DNA of 33,462 nt from an uncultured Prevotellaceae bacterium (lineage in GTDB: Bacteria > Bacteroidota > Bacteroidia > Bacteroidales > Bacteroidaceae). The notes below the pieces were generated by a model. The model searched no databases. It was not told the DNA's origin and saw only the letters and a program-made list of their open reading frames with translations. The stretch lies in the NCBI GenBank assembly GCA_902768105.1, contig CACXJZ010000030.1, positions 1 to 33,462 of the forward strand, in the 5' to 3' direction. Position numbers and translations under genes: made by a program. Of this stretch, positions 1 to 6,350 are shown one piece after another (position 1 is the stretch's first letter; each line of letters begins with the position of its first letter).

Positions 1-656
1 TTATTCTTTTATCACTGATTACTTGTCAGTTATCACTCTGCATTGCCCAAGAGCGTGCTGAGGTGCTCATGGAGACAAGCGAGGGAAACATCCGCATCCT
101 GCTTTACAACGAGACGCCACTGCATCGTGACAATTTCCTGAAGCTGGTCAAGGCACATTACTATGACTCTCTGCAGTTCCACCGCATCATCAAGAACTTC
201 ATGATTCAGGGTGGCAATATGCACACACGACAGGGAGAGTTCACGCCTGCACTCTCAATGCTATGCGACAGCCTCGACTATACCATTGAGGCTGAGTTCC
301 GTCTGCCCACGCTGTTCCACAAGCGAGGAGCACTGGCAGCAGCACGCGAAGGTGACGACGTCAATCCACAAAAGCGCTCCAGCAGCACCCAGTTCTACTT
401 CGTATGGGGGCGCAAGTTCTCTGAACGGGCAATGGAGTTCACAGAAAGTCGCCTGGACATTGAGCTGACACCTGAAATGCGCGAAGCTTATATGACCGTT
501 GGCGGAACACCCCACCTTGACGGCAGCTATACGGTGTTTGGGGAAATCATCGAAGGGCTTGACGTGGTAGAACGTATCCAAGACGTTGCCACCGATGAGA
601 CAGACCATCCGTTGCAGCCCGTCATGATTCTACGTGCTACCGTTGTCAAGGAGTAA
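1..656 (+). CDS. Cyclophilin-type peptidyl-prolyl isomerase, secreted, 5' end cut by window
   Basis: The enzyme isomerises proline peptide bonds in proteins folding outside the cytoplasm. Cyclophilin motifs are visible: FHRIIKNFMIQGG (usual FHRVIxxFMIQGG), SSTQFYFVWG, and LDGSYTVFGEIIEGLDVVERI-type text near the C-terminus. The frame is open from base 3 with no stop; the residues before the first candidate start (GTG at 63) read as the end of a hydrophobic signal peptide followed by an Ala-Gln cleavage site. The true start is therefore probably upstream of the window, and neither GTG 63 nor ATG 69 is the real one. A segment of about 40 residues between the MIQGG motif and the HKRGALAAAR text is longer than in minimal cyclophilins, as is common in Bacteroidetes. 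The gene converges on the tRNA pair. Family is confident; the exact substrate is unknown. Confidence 0.88.
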   Translation, partial: ILLSLITCQLSLCIAQERAEVLMETSEGNIRILLYNETPLHRDNFLKLVKAHYYDSLQFHRIIKNFMIQGGNMHTRQGEFTPALSMLCDSLDYTIEAEFRLPTLFHKRGALAAAREGDDVNPQKRSSSTQFYFVWGRKFSERAMEFTESRLDIELTPEMREAYMTVGGTPHLDGSYTVFGEIIEGLDVVERIQDVATDETDHPLQPVMILRATVVKE

Positions 657-674
657 ACTTGTAAGTTTGGGAAG

Positions 675-748
675 TGTTGACAGTTGGATTCGAACCAACG
701 ACCCCCACCATGTCAAGGTGATACTCTAACCAGCTGAGCTATGCCAAC
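675..748 (-). tRNA. tRNA-Val (anticodon GAC)
   Basis: Read on the minus strand, a complete cloverleaf folds. The 7-bp acceptor pairs GTTGGCA with TGTCAAC (one G-T). The D-arm carries AGCTCAGCTGGTTAGAG, the anticodon stem CACC/GGTG encloses TTGACAT with GAC in the middle, and the T-arm is GTTGG-TTCGAAT-CCAAC. The discriminator base is A and CCA is not encoded. It lies 12 bases behind tRNA-Leu and is probably cotranscribed with it. Confidence 0.95.
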
Positions 749-760
749 AATTTTAAAAAG

Positions 761-842
761 TGCGCCAGATAGGACTCGAACCTACACGTCGTAAAACACC
801 AGATCCTAAGTCTGGCGCGTCTGCCAATTCCGCCACTAGCGC
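761..842 (-). tRNA. tRNA-Leu (anticodon TAG)
   Basis: On the minus strand the acceptor GCGCTAG pairs with CTGGCGC (one T-G). The anticodon stem CCAGA/TCTGG encloses CTTAGGA with TAG in the middle. A class-II variable arm follows, then a T-arm with loop TTCGAGT. The length of 82 bases, longer than tRNA-Val, fits a leucine tRNA with a long variable arm. CCA is not encoded. It is the promoter-proximal gene of a two-tRNA unit. Confidence 0.95.
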
Positions 843-854
843 CTTTTGCGGCTG

Positions 855-885
855 CAAAGGTACGAATAAGTGAGGACAATACAAA
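855..885 (-). promoter_or_regulatory. Promoter of the tRNA-Leu/tRNA-Val unit
   Basis: The minus strand carries the Bacteroidetes -7 box TACCTTTG (855-862) and a TTTG -33 box (882-885), 19 bases apart. The expected start is about 6 bases before the mature tRNA-Leu 5' end. A second TACCTTTG lies further upstream (943-950) without a clear -33 box. Confidence 0.75.
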
Positions 886-986
886 ATAAAATACTACTTT
901 TTTTATTTTTATTGTCGAACGGAAGTACTTTCGACCGTAGGTCAAAGGTACGAATATTACTTCTCCCATTTTATGTTTTCTGCTAA

Positions 987-1763
987 TTATGGGTTCGTAA
1001 CCTCCAGATAGCGTTGTGCGTAATGACGGCCCAGAAGCCTGTAGCCCTCGCCACTGAAATGGAGATGATCGTCACAGGGCAGACAATCCTCTGAAGAGAC
1101 GACAAACGTATTCGGATAGCGGTTGGCAATATCGTTGATGGTAGGATTGGCATGGCCGCAGATGCCGCCATATTCCGTACGCACCACCTCCCCGACAAGC
1201 AAGGGGACAGCCGTGGGATCGAACTGAAGTTCTTGTTGCAGGTCGCAGTAGATTTTCCTCACGGTCTCCTGCCATTCCCTATCGTAGGCATCCGTCTCGC
1301 CCTGATGCAGCAGAATGCCCTTGATGACACCATCTCTGGCAGCAATCTTCGCCATACTCAGCAGTCGCTCGTAGGGGTCGCGTCCATACTGATTCAGGAT
1401 GTCGTTCATCCAGTCGCGATCTTCCATGACAATGAGGGGCGCGTTCCTGTCCTTGTCGAAGAAGGTGATAGGACAGCCCTCCACAGCCACCGACACGATG
1501 CCGATACGTACATCATCAAGCACAGCTTCGAGCAATGTACGTCCGAACCAGTCGGCAGGACCGAGGTTGGCATCAGCACGGCAGAGGGGCGGCACGGCTT
1601 TGCGCCATGTGCCGAGCACGCGTCCGTCGCCCCCGTCGGTAGTAGCCATACTCAAGAAACGTTCACTTACTGCCAGGTCCTGCTCTTCAATGGGAGCCTG
1701 ACCTGCCATGTTCGATTGTCCGAAGCAGAGGAATATCCAGAATTTAGGGTCTATTGCATCCAT
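987..1763 (-). CDS. SGNH-type carbohydrate acetylesterase (sialate O-acetylesterase / CE6-like)
   Basis: This is a predicted serine esterase removing acetyl groups from carbohydrates such as xylan or sialic acids. The family motifs are present: GQSNMAG with the likely nucleophile Ser17, HQGETD at 153-158, and DHLH at 232-235 holding the catalytic Asp and His. At 258 aa it covers just the catalytic domain. The protein begins only about 13 residues before the nucleophile block, and the frame upstream of the ATG meets a stop within about 13 codons, so no signal peptide can be added. It would then act in the cytoplasm, whereas many relatives are secreted. It stands alone between the tRNAs and the glycosylase-like gene; no sigma-ABfr promoter was found in the 105-base gap before it, so it may be read from the upstream genes. 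Family confident, substrate unknown. Confidence 0.82.
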   Translation of the reverse strand: MDAIDPKFWIFLCFGQSNMAGQAPIEEQDLAVSERFLSMATTDGGDGRVLGTWRKAVPPLCRADANLGPADWFGRTLLEAVLDDVRIGIVSVAVEGCPITFFDKDRNAPLIVMEDRDWMNDILNQYGRDPYERLLSMAKIAARDGVIKGILLHQGETDAYDREWQETVRKIYCDLQQELQFDPTAVPLLVGEVVRTEYGGICGHANPTINDIANRYPNTFVVSSEDCLPCDDHLHFSGEGYRLLGRHYAQRYLEVTNP

Positions 1764-1868
1764 AAGCGTAGTTTTTGTTGATTTTAAATCGACCTTTTAT
1801 CGATTGGCATATTTCAATAACGTTTTCCTTTGCATTATTATCATATCTGTCGTCAGACATCGGGCATC

Positions 1869-2645
1869 TCACTTCAATTGGTGTCTTTCCCATTTCTGAT
1901 GTTCATCATACCAATTACTGCTGTGAGAACCAAGGCCTCCTATTTGTCGAGGATGTGCTAATGGCAGGACTTTATATCTCTTACCATTAATTATTGTATC
2001 AGTAAGCGTGCCATAACCATAAAGATCTTTATACTCCTGTAACGTCTTATATTTCACGCTTGCTACGGCATTTAGAAATTGTTTGATGGGAATATCACCT
2101 AATAACACGAGCATTTCAGCCTTCGATTCTTCCAACTCTGCGATAATCTCATTGCATCGTTCGCTATCACAGAATTTTGAAGGGCGCATAGGCACCGTAA
2201 CTTCATTCAAATCACATTTTTCCTTTTCAGGCAAATACGCTCTCTTTATCGCATCTATCTGGCTCTTATTCAGTCTCGTTTCTGGCAGCAAGTCACAGAG
2301 CCATGCATCCTTACGGGCAAAACCTATAGGTGCCAAGATATGTTTATCTAGCACTTTCGCTGAGGGGCCATTAAATCTGGGATCTGCAGGTTCCAGGATC
2401 CCTAATTCCTTCGGGAATTTAATTCTGCTGATAATCTCTGCTGCCTCAATGGGGTTACCATCCCAGAATATACGAGGTTCACTGGCTACAGCCAATGCAG
2501 TACAAACTGGTCTTTTTTGCCCAGATTTCCTCCAACATGCATGAACAGCGCTAGCATACACACCCAACACAAATACTTCTTTGGGAGTCCTGTCCTGCTG
2601 GACTACTCGTTTTAATTCTTCACCAAATGGATAATAGTATTTCAT
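1869..2645 (-). CDS. Uracil-DNA-glycosylase-like protein
   Basis: The protein is about 258 aa from the ATG at 2645. An upstream GTG (2756) would add 37 basic, low-complexity residues and place the gene directly behind the nuclease stop; I prefer the ATG because the protein looks folded from MKYYYPFGEEL onward. Features recalling the UDG fold are VFVLGVYASAVHA near the N-terminus (position of the water-activating motif), LVLLGDIPIKQFL in the middle, and a C-terminal VLPLAHPRQIGGLGSHSSNW segment resembling the His-containing DNA-intercalation loop. The acidic catalytic residue of classical UDGs is not obvious, so base specificity cannot be stated. It is probably cotranscribed with the nuclease-like gene. 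The assignment rests on motif resemblance only; a distant superfamily member is the best guess. Confidence 0.5.
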   Translation of the reverse strand: MKYYYPFGEELKRVVQQDRTPKEVFVLGVYASAVHACWRKSGQKRPVCTALAVASEPRIFWDGNPIEAAEIISRIKFPKELGILEPADPRFNGPSAKVLDKHILAPIGFARKDAWLCDLLPETRLNKSQIDAIKRAYLPEKEKCDLNEVTVPMRPSKFCDSERCNEIIAELEESKAEMLVLLGDIPIKQFLNAVASVKYKTLQEYKDLYGYGTLTDTIINGKRYKVLPLAHPRQIGGLGSHSSNWYDEHQKWERHQLK

Positions 2646-2757
2646 TTCTTTAGGATTTTTGAAATTAGGGTCAGTTGAATTTTCCCTTCGGGTCGTCGAG
2701 CTATACCTTCCTTTGTGCACTCTTGAAGCCTGTCCCCCTTGGGACCTTGATTCCACA

Positions 2758-3576
2758 TCATATCTTGTAATTAAAATTCTCTACATACTTCACGCCCAAA
2801 TCATTAGCAATCTGTTTAACTAAATCTGTCATTTCCCCAGCAATAACAAGAAGAGTTTGATTCTCATAGTTATCATTATCGACTACTCGCATGGCGTCCA
2901 TAACAGCCTTGTACTTCACGCATTGATATACGCCCCTTATTATATCCCCTTCTGGAGAAGCCTTAGGCTTTACCTCAATTGCATAATGTTGTTTCTTTCG
3001 ACATTCAAAATAAACATCAAGACTATCTCCAGACAATAGTCCGTGCTCTGTTTGGGTTAATTTAACTCCCTTTATGCCAATACTCTCCGGGTGTTTGGCA
3101 ATGAATTCTTTAAGGGCTTTATGTTCTTTCCCCTCACCCCTAGAGCCATATACTCCTTTTTTAATCTTTTCTATTTTGTCTGCCGTAGTAACATTAGCAG
3201 GTTTTAATCCTAATTCTTTTAAGACCCATGACCAATCATACATGTGGGCTTCATAATTCAATTTACGAACTTCCCCTCTTTTCGAATCTGGTGACAATTT
3301 ACTATAATTTGGGATAACGTAATCAAATCCGTCACTTGGCAAACCTGTGCCTTTGTTTAATACTAGGCAGTTTAACGTGGGAATATTCTTCCCTGATTTC
3401 TTCTTTAAATCATCTATGATGTCCTGAATGTTACCCATCACATTTCCTATCTGATTCGTCTTATGACCAACTGCAGCTGTCAAATGCGAATAATAATGAG
3501 GCTTATCCCATGTAGCTTGCGCCCATCGGGTTAATACAGGAATCATCCTTAATGCCCAATCTCTATTTGTTGCCAT
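2758..3576 (-). CDS. Putative PD-(D/E)XK nuclease with N-terminal restriction-type wHTH-like domain
   Basis: A 272-aa protein of two apparent parts. Residues about 15-90 contain YYSHLTAAVG, GNVMGNIQDII and the block LNCLVLNKGTGLPSDGF; a similar 'VNKxTGLPGxGF' block is found in many type IV restriction and HNH enzymes as a winged-helix-like module. Residues about 148-230 look like a PD-(D/E)XK nuclease: an acidic helix (GEGKEHKALKEF), Asp187 in SLDVYF, Glu201-Val-Lys203, and a QxxxY motif (Gln218-Tyr222) typical of RecB-like nucleases. DNA cleavage is therefore predicted, target unknown. It is the first gene of a two-gene unit with the UDG-like gene; the stop (2758-2760) lies a base from an alternative GTG start. 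The surrounding DNA is more AT-rich than the housekeeping genes, suggesting acquisition. Fold assignment is inference from motifs. Confidence 0.55.
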   Translation of the reverse strand: MATNRDWALRMIPVLTRWAQATWDKPHYYSHLTAAVGHKTNQIGNVMGNIQDIIDDLKKKSGKNIPTLNCLVLNKGTGLPSDGFDYVIPNYSKLSPDSKRGEVRKLNYEAHMYDWSWVLKELGLKPANVTTADKIEKIKKGVYGSRGEGKEHKALKEFIAKHPESIGIKGVKLTQTEHGLLSGDSLDVYFECRKKQHYAIEVKPKASPEGDIIRGVYQCVKYKAVMDAMRVVDNDNYENQTLLVIAGEMTDLVKQIANDLGVKYVENFNYKI

Positions 3577-3668
3577 CTAATTCAATAATTAATTGTTTAC
3601 AATAATACTCATATAAAATGCTAAGGGATGAAGTCCCTCGATATCTTAACTCTATCTGTCAGGTCACT

Positions 3669-3698
3669 TAAAAATGGCGATGGACTGGTCCCTGCCAT
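3669..3698 (-). terminator. Terminator-like hairpin in the nuclease gene leader (possible attenuator)
   Basis: On the minus strand GATGGC pairs with GCCAT, with an inner GGAC/GTCC stem, and five Us follow (3670-3674). It begins about 22 bases after the predicted start of the 3727-3758 promoter and about 95 bases before the nuclease start codon. It could abort most transcripts early. A small stem AGGGA/TCCCT lies further downstream near 3625. Confidence 0.45.
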
Positions 3699-3726
3699 CA
3701 TGTAGTCTTTGTTTTAAGTTCTGCCA

Positions 3727-3758
3727 CAAAAGTAAGAATTATAATTGTACTTTCCAAA
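3727..3758 (-). promoter_or_regulatory. Promoter of the nuclease / glycosylase-like unit
   Basis: The minus strand has -7 box TACTTTTG (3727-3734) and -33 box TTTG (3755-3758), spacer 20. The predicted start near 3720 leaves a leader of about 140 bases. The promoter is one copy of a duplicated 47-base segment. Confidence 0.72.
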
Positions 3759-3773
3759 TATTTGTAGAGGAAA
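3727..3773. repeat. Direct repeat copy 1 carrying a promoter
   Basis: This 47-base segment aligns without gaps to 4013-4059 with 38 of 47 identities. Both copies hold a complete minus-strand -7/-33 promoter, and a 23-base block including the -33 box differs at only two positions. Confidence 0.8.
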
Positions 3774-3808
3774 GTGGAAGAATGTTTTGTCATAGCTGAA
3801 CGAGGGTG

Positions 3809-3962
3809 CCGATGTAGCAGGGAGAAAACCCGGCAGAAACAGGGAGATTATACGGCTGAAACAGGGAGTTTATGCCGGTGTAGCTCGATTTACACGAACG
3901 TGTAAGAAATAAAACACGTCCGCGTAAGAAATCTTATGCGGGCGTGTAAAAATCTTGACACG
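3809..3962. repeat. Array 1: seven 22-base degenerate units
   Basis: Units start at 3809, 3831, 3853, 3875, 3897, 3919 and 3941, with no length variation. The last four each read NNCG or CCGG, then a 16-base imperfect inverted repeat (for example CGTAAGAAATCTTATG), then CG. The 3831 and 3853 units share GAAACAGGGAG and are less palindromic; the 3809 unit is the most diverged. The array lies between the two copies of the promoter repeat and would be transcribed from the 4013-4044 promoter. Confidence 0.7.
3910..3947 (-). terminator. Long hairpin inside array 1, terminator-like on the minus strand
   Basis: Arms 3914-3929 and 3932-3947 pair over 16 positions. As plus-strand RNA all 16 pair (two G-U); as minus-strand RNA two become A-C mismatches but 14 pairs remain. 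On the minus strand UUUUAUUU follows (3906-3913), so it could end a roughly 100-base transcript started by the 4013-4044 promoter. Confidence 0.4.
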
Positions 3963-4012
3963 GTCGGGAAAATACCTAACCTATTATTCTCCTTCCTCTT
4001 TGTTCCTGTTTG

Positions 4013-4044
4013 CAAAGATACGAATTATTATTGATGTTTCCAAA
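4013..4044 (-). promoter_or_regulatory. Second minus-strand promoter, upstream of array 1
   Basis: A perfect TATCTTTG -7 box (4013-4020) and TTTG -33 box (4041-4044) with a spacer of 20. The nearest start codon in its direction is that of the nuclease gene about 430 bases away, beyond the hairpin and the first promoter, so it more likely drives a short non-coding transcript or supplements the gene. Confidence 0.7.
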
Positions 4045-4059
4045 TTTTTGCAGAGGAAA
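4013..4059. repeat. Direct repeat copy 2 carrying a promoter
   Basis: Partner of 3727-3773, 286 bases away (38 of 47 bases identical, no gaps). The space between the copies is largely the 22-base array, suggesting that a duplication or insertion event placed the array here. Confidence 0.8.
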
Positions 4060-4185
4060 ATATAATTATGATGTCTGAGGGCAGATGTAGGATGGCGGAT
4101 GGAGCCGACAGGTACCAGGTTCTGTCATATCTTTGGTTCCTATCATATTTTTTCAAGAAAAAGGGAAAAATAATTGCCGAAAAAA

Positions 4186-4216
4186 TTGGAATCGGGCTAA
4201 AAATTTTGTATCTTTG
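4186..4216 (+). promoter_or_regulatory. Plus-strand promoter pointing into the inverted repeats
   Basis: A perfect TATCTTTG (4209-4216) followed by C lies 19 bases after a weak TTGG -33 box (4186-4189). Transcription would start near 4223, directly before the first inverted repeat, where no plus-strand coding frame exists. A second TATCTTTG (4128-4135) has no recognisable -33 box. Confidence 0.45.
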
Positions 4217-4235
4217 CATCATCCCAAGGATAAGT

Positions 4236-4332
4236 GATGACGGATGACAGATGACAGATGAATTCCGTAAAACTTATGCGTACGTACGCACGTACGCGAA
4301 ATATTCTTAATTACTATATGTCATCCGTCATC
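4236..4332. repeat. Nested inverted repeat 1 (heptamer arms around a CGTACG palindrome)
   Basis: The outer arms GATGACGGATGACA (4236-4249) and its exact complement (4319-4332) are built from GATGACA-like heptamers. The enclosed 69 bases contain GCGTACGT-ACGC-ACGTACGC (4278-4297), an 8-bp perfect inverted repeat. Confidence 0.85.
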
Positions 4333-4355
4333 TGTCATTATATAATAATAAAAAA

Positions 4356-4465
4356 AATACATACAGATACAGTAAATACAGATGGTTTTATAAACCCTAC
4401 GCGTACGTGTACGTACGCGTGATGATTTTAATAAATATACTGTATTATCTGTATCTGTATGTATT
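4356..4465. repeat. Nested inverted repeat 2 (26-base arms around a 22-base palindrome)
   Basis: The arms 4356-4381 and 4440-4465 are complementary at 24 of 26 positions and consist of ATACAG-like hexamers. The centre holds a 22-base palindrome (4399-4420) of two perfect 10-base arms, ACGCGTACGT and ACGTACGCGT, around GT. The architecture repeats that of inverted repeat 1 with different arm sequence. Confidence 0.88.
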
Positions 4466-4469
4466 ACCT

Positions 4470-4541
4470 ACCGAGTAAAGGGCCTTTACATGGCGAGTAA
4501 CGACTGCTTACATACCGAGTAACGGGTCGAAACTCGGTATG
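4470..4541. repeat. Array 2: three 22-base units ending in a hairpin
   Basis: Units start at 4470, 4492 and 4514 and share [AG][CG]CGAGTAA; the first two close with TTTACAT or CTTACAT. The third unit runs into a 10-bp hairpin, CATACCGAGT (4511-4520) with ACTCGGTATG (4532-4541). It sits 50 bases beyond the stop of the BspA-like gene and could serve its 3' end, although no U-tract follows on the minus strand. Confidence 0.65.
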
Positions 4542-4591
4542 TTTCTCCTTGACGTTGGCAAAGGCTCAGATTTCCCAGTTACCTCTTATCT

Positions 4592-6346
4592 TCACCTTAC
4601 ATAAACTTTCTGTCTGTTTATTATATTCAATCCTTTCTGCAAAGAAATGATACGCTGTCCTTGAAGATTGTAGATATGAGTACTCGGTACTTCCTTCTCA
4701 TTTCTTACTTCTTCTATTCCAGTCGTTTGTATTTCAAATTCGCCTATGAAGGACTCACAATTATTCTCCACAGTCACGGTGTAACGACCCTCAGAGTAGG
4801 CGGAGATATCGATGTTGAGGGCAACAATGTTGCCAGCATTAATGGCTTTCTCATAGACTTCTTTGCCTGTTTCGTCAGTAATGCGTACCAGATAGGCATC
4901 GTAGAGTGGGTCGAGGTTGATAGACAGCTGCAGATTATTGTATTCACCTGATAAAGACAGTTCTGCCTCTCTCCTCATTGGAATTTTAGGCTGTGTCTTG
5001 ACAGTATGAGTAAAGTCGAAGCGTCTTCTGGCATTCATGGCCTCAGGGGTAGCTCCATCCTCATATTCGTCGTTAAGGTAGATAACTTCATCACCAACGT
5101 AACATGCCATCAAGAACCACGCAGGATCTGCTAATTCTCCATCAATGACATTTGCTGTAGGGCCGTAAATACCTCCAACACCTTCCAGCCAAGGGGTACT
5201 CTGGATGGTGGTTCCTGTGTCTGTTAGCATCTCGACGTCTCTATATATGCCTTTATAACCTTCGACACCTCCCATCTGTTTGGGGCCTATCACATAAGAT
5301 CGATCGTTAATCTGCTGGGTGACATTAGCATCGTGGGAGAAGTCGTACATCATCTGAAACTGCTTGTTCGTCTCGTTGTAAGTGTACACTTTCTTGTTCT
5401 CTTCGTACCATACTCCCACACAACTCAAAGGATTTTGCGAAATAATAGCATAGCTTGGATGCTCAGGGTTGGTAAAACGCTGGCACATCATCTGCTTACA
5501 GGTCTTCCCGTCAATGATGGTGTCACCGTCAAAGTAGTAGTACTCAACCAACTGCACAGGATTACCCGTACTGACATTTCCTACTTTCCAAACCTTATTG
5601 TCTTCGACGAAGGGGCGATAATCATCCTGAGCCGGAAGTGCTACGATATTCCCAAAGTCCTTCCATTGCTCTGCATTGCTATAGGAATCTACAGAAGCGG
5701 CAGGCACATGGAGCGTAGCATTTGTGTAATTTGAGTAATCAAAAATATCATTGCCAATCTCTGGTACTTGCTCTGCATAGCAATACATATCTTTTAAGTT
5801 TGTGCAAAAACCGAATGCAATACTTCCAATTTTTACCATACTATTACCAATTGTAACTGAAGTTAGGCTGTGGCAGGCATAGAATGCTTGACTGCCGATG
5901 GTAGTTACACTGTTTGGAATAATAATAGAGTGTAGTCCTTTACAGGAAAAAAACGCAGAAGCGCCAATGCTTGTTACACTATTGCCGATAGTAACTGAAG
6001 TCATGTTGAAGCTACCATGAAACGCCTCATCCCCGATGTTTGTTACACTATTCGGAATAACAACAGAGGTAAGTGTGGGGCAATCACAGAACGCTCCATC
6101 TTCGACAATCGCTACTTTTAGAGTCTGGCCGTCAATTGTCACTTCCTCAGGAATGACCACTGTATCATTATATTCATTAAAATAGTCATGTGGATTTGCT
6201 CCACGACAGGTGACTGCCAGTTCCGTATGATTGTTGATGTAGTTATAATATATCGTAACACCATCAGCATTGGGAACTTCAATGTCATGGGCTGACGCGT
6301 TTACGCCGAGCAAACACAAGGCTGCGAGTAGGTAGCTCCTTTTCAT
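4592..6346 (-). CDS. BspA-like leucine-rich-repeat surface protein
   Basis: A 584-aa secreted protein with a signal peptide (MKRSYLLAALCLLGVNASA). Residues about 75-220 contain LRR_5 repeats of the BspA type, 23-residue units such as SVTIGNSVTSIGASAFFSC, associated with binding host proteins or other cells. A middle region (about 240-430) has a DYRPFVEDNKVWKVG opening seen in Bacteroidales surface proteins. Residues about 465-540 resemble a beta-sandwich of the DUF3244 kind, and the tail holds a YNLQGQR...KGLNII segment typical of Prevotella secreted proteins, probably a surface-sorting or anchoring signal. It starts 4 bases after the stop of the other BspA-like gene, so both are translated from one transcript. 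The ligand is not predictable. Confidence 0.85.
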   Translation of the reverse strand: MKRSYLLAALCLLGVNASAHDIEVPNADGVTIYYNYINNHTELAVTCRGANPHDYFNEYNDTVVIPEEVTIDGQTLKVAIVEDGAFCDCPTLTSVVIPNSVTNIGDEAFHGSFNMTSVTIGNSVTSIGASAFFSCKGLHSIIIPNSVTTIGSQAFYACHSLTSVTIGNSMVKIGSIAFGFCTNLKDMYCYAEQVPEIGNDIFDYSNYTNATLHVPAASVDSYSNAEQWKDFGNIVALPAQDDYRPFVEDNKVWKVGNVSTGNPVQLVEYYYFDGDTIIDGKTCKQMMCQRFTNPEHPSYAIISQNPLSCVGVWYEENKKVYTYNETNKQFQMMYDFSHDANVTQQINDRSYVIGPKQMGGVEGYKGIYRDVEMLTDTGTTIQSTPWLEGVGGIYGPTANVIDGELADPAWFLMACYVGDEVIYLNDEYEDGATPEAMNARRRFDFTHTVKTQPKIPMRREAELSLSGEYNNLQLSINLDPLYDAYLVRITDETGKEVYEKAINAGNIVALNIDISAYSEGRYTVTVENNCESFIGEFEIQTTGIEEVRNEKEVPSTHIYNLQGQRIISLQKGLNIINRQKVYVR

Positions 6347-6350
6347 TTTC

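Larger units (their letters stand above)
3577..4591. other. 1-kb gene-free region with duplicated promoters and structured repeats
   Basis: No convincing coding sequence was found on either strand. A 64-codon minus frame at 4028-4222 has no supporting features. The region holds two near-identical minus-strand promoters, a terminator-like leader hairpin, a 22-base-period array, two nested inverted repeats and a second short array, each listed separately. At least one plus-strand -7 box points into the inverted repeats. Confidence 0.8.

Noticed and set aside
63-656. GTG at 63 as the true start of the prolyl isomerase
   Set aside because: The frame is open to the window edge and the upstream residues read as the end of a signal peptide.
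739-969. 76-codon minus-strand frame
   Set aside because: It runs across tRNA-Leu and its promoter; the tRNA explains the sequence.
3809-3962. CRISPR array
   Set aside because: The 22-base units follow without unique spacers, are too degenerate for CRISPR repeats, and no cas gene is present in the window.
4028-4222. 64-codon minus-strand frame in the gene-free region
   Set aside because: Composition is random-looking, no promoter or partner supports it, and it overlaps promoter repeat copy 2 and plus-strand -7 boxes.
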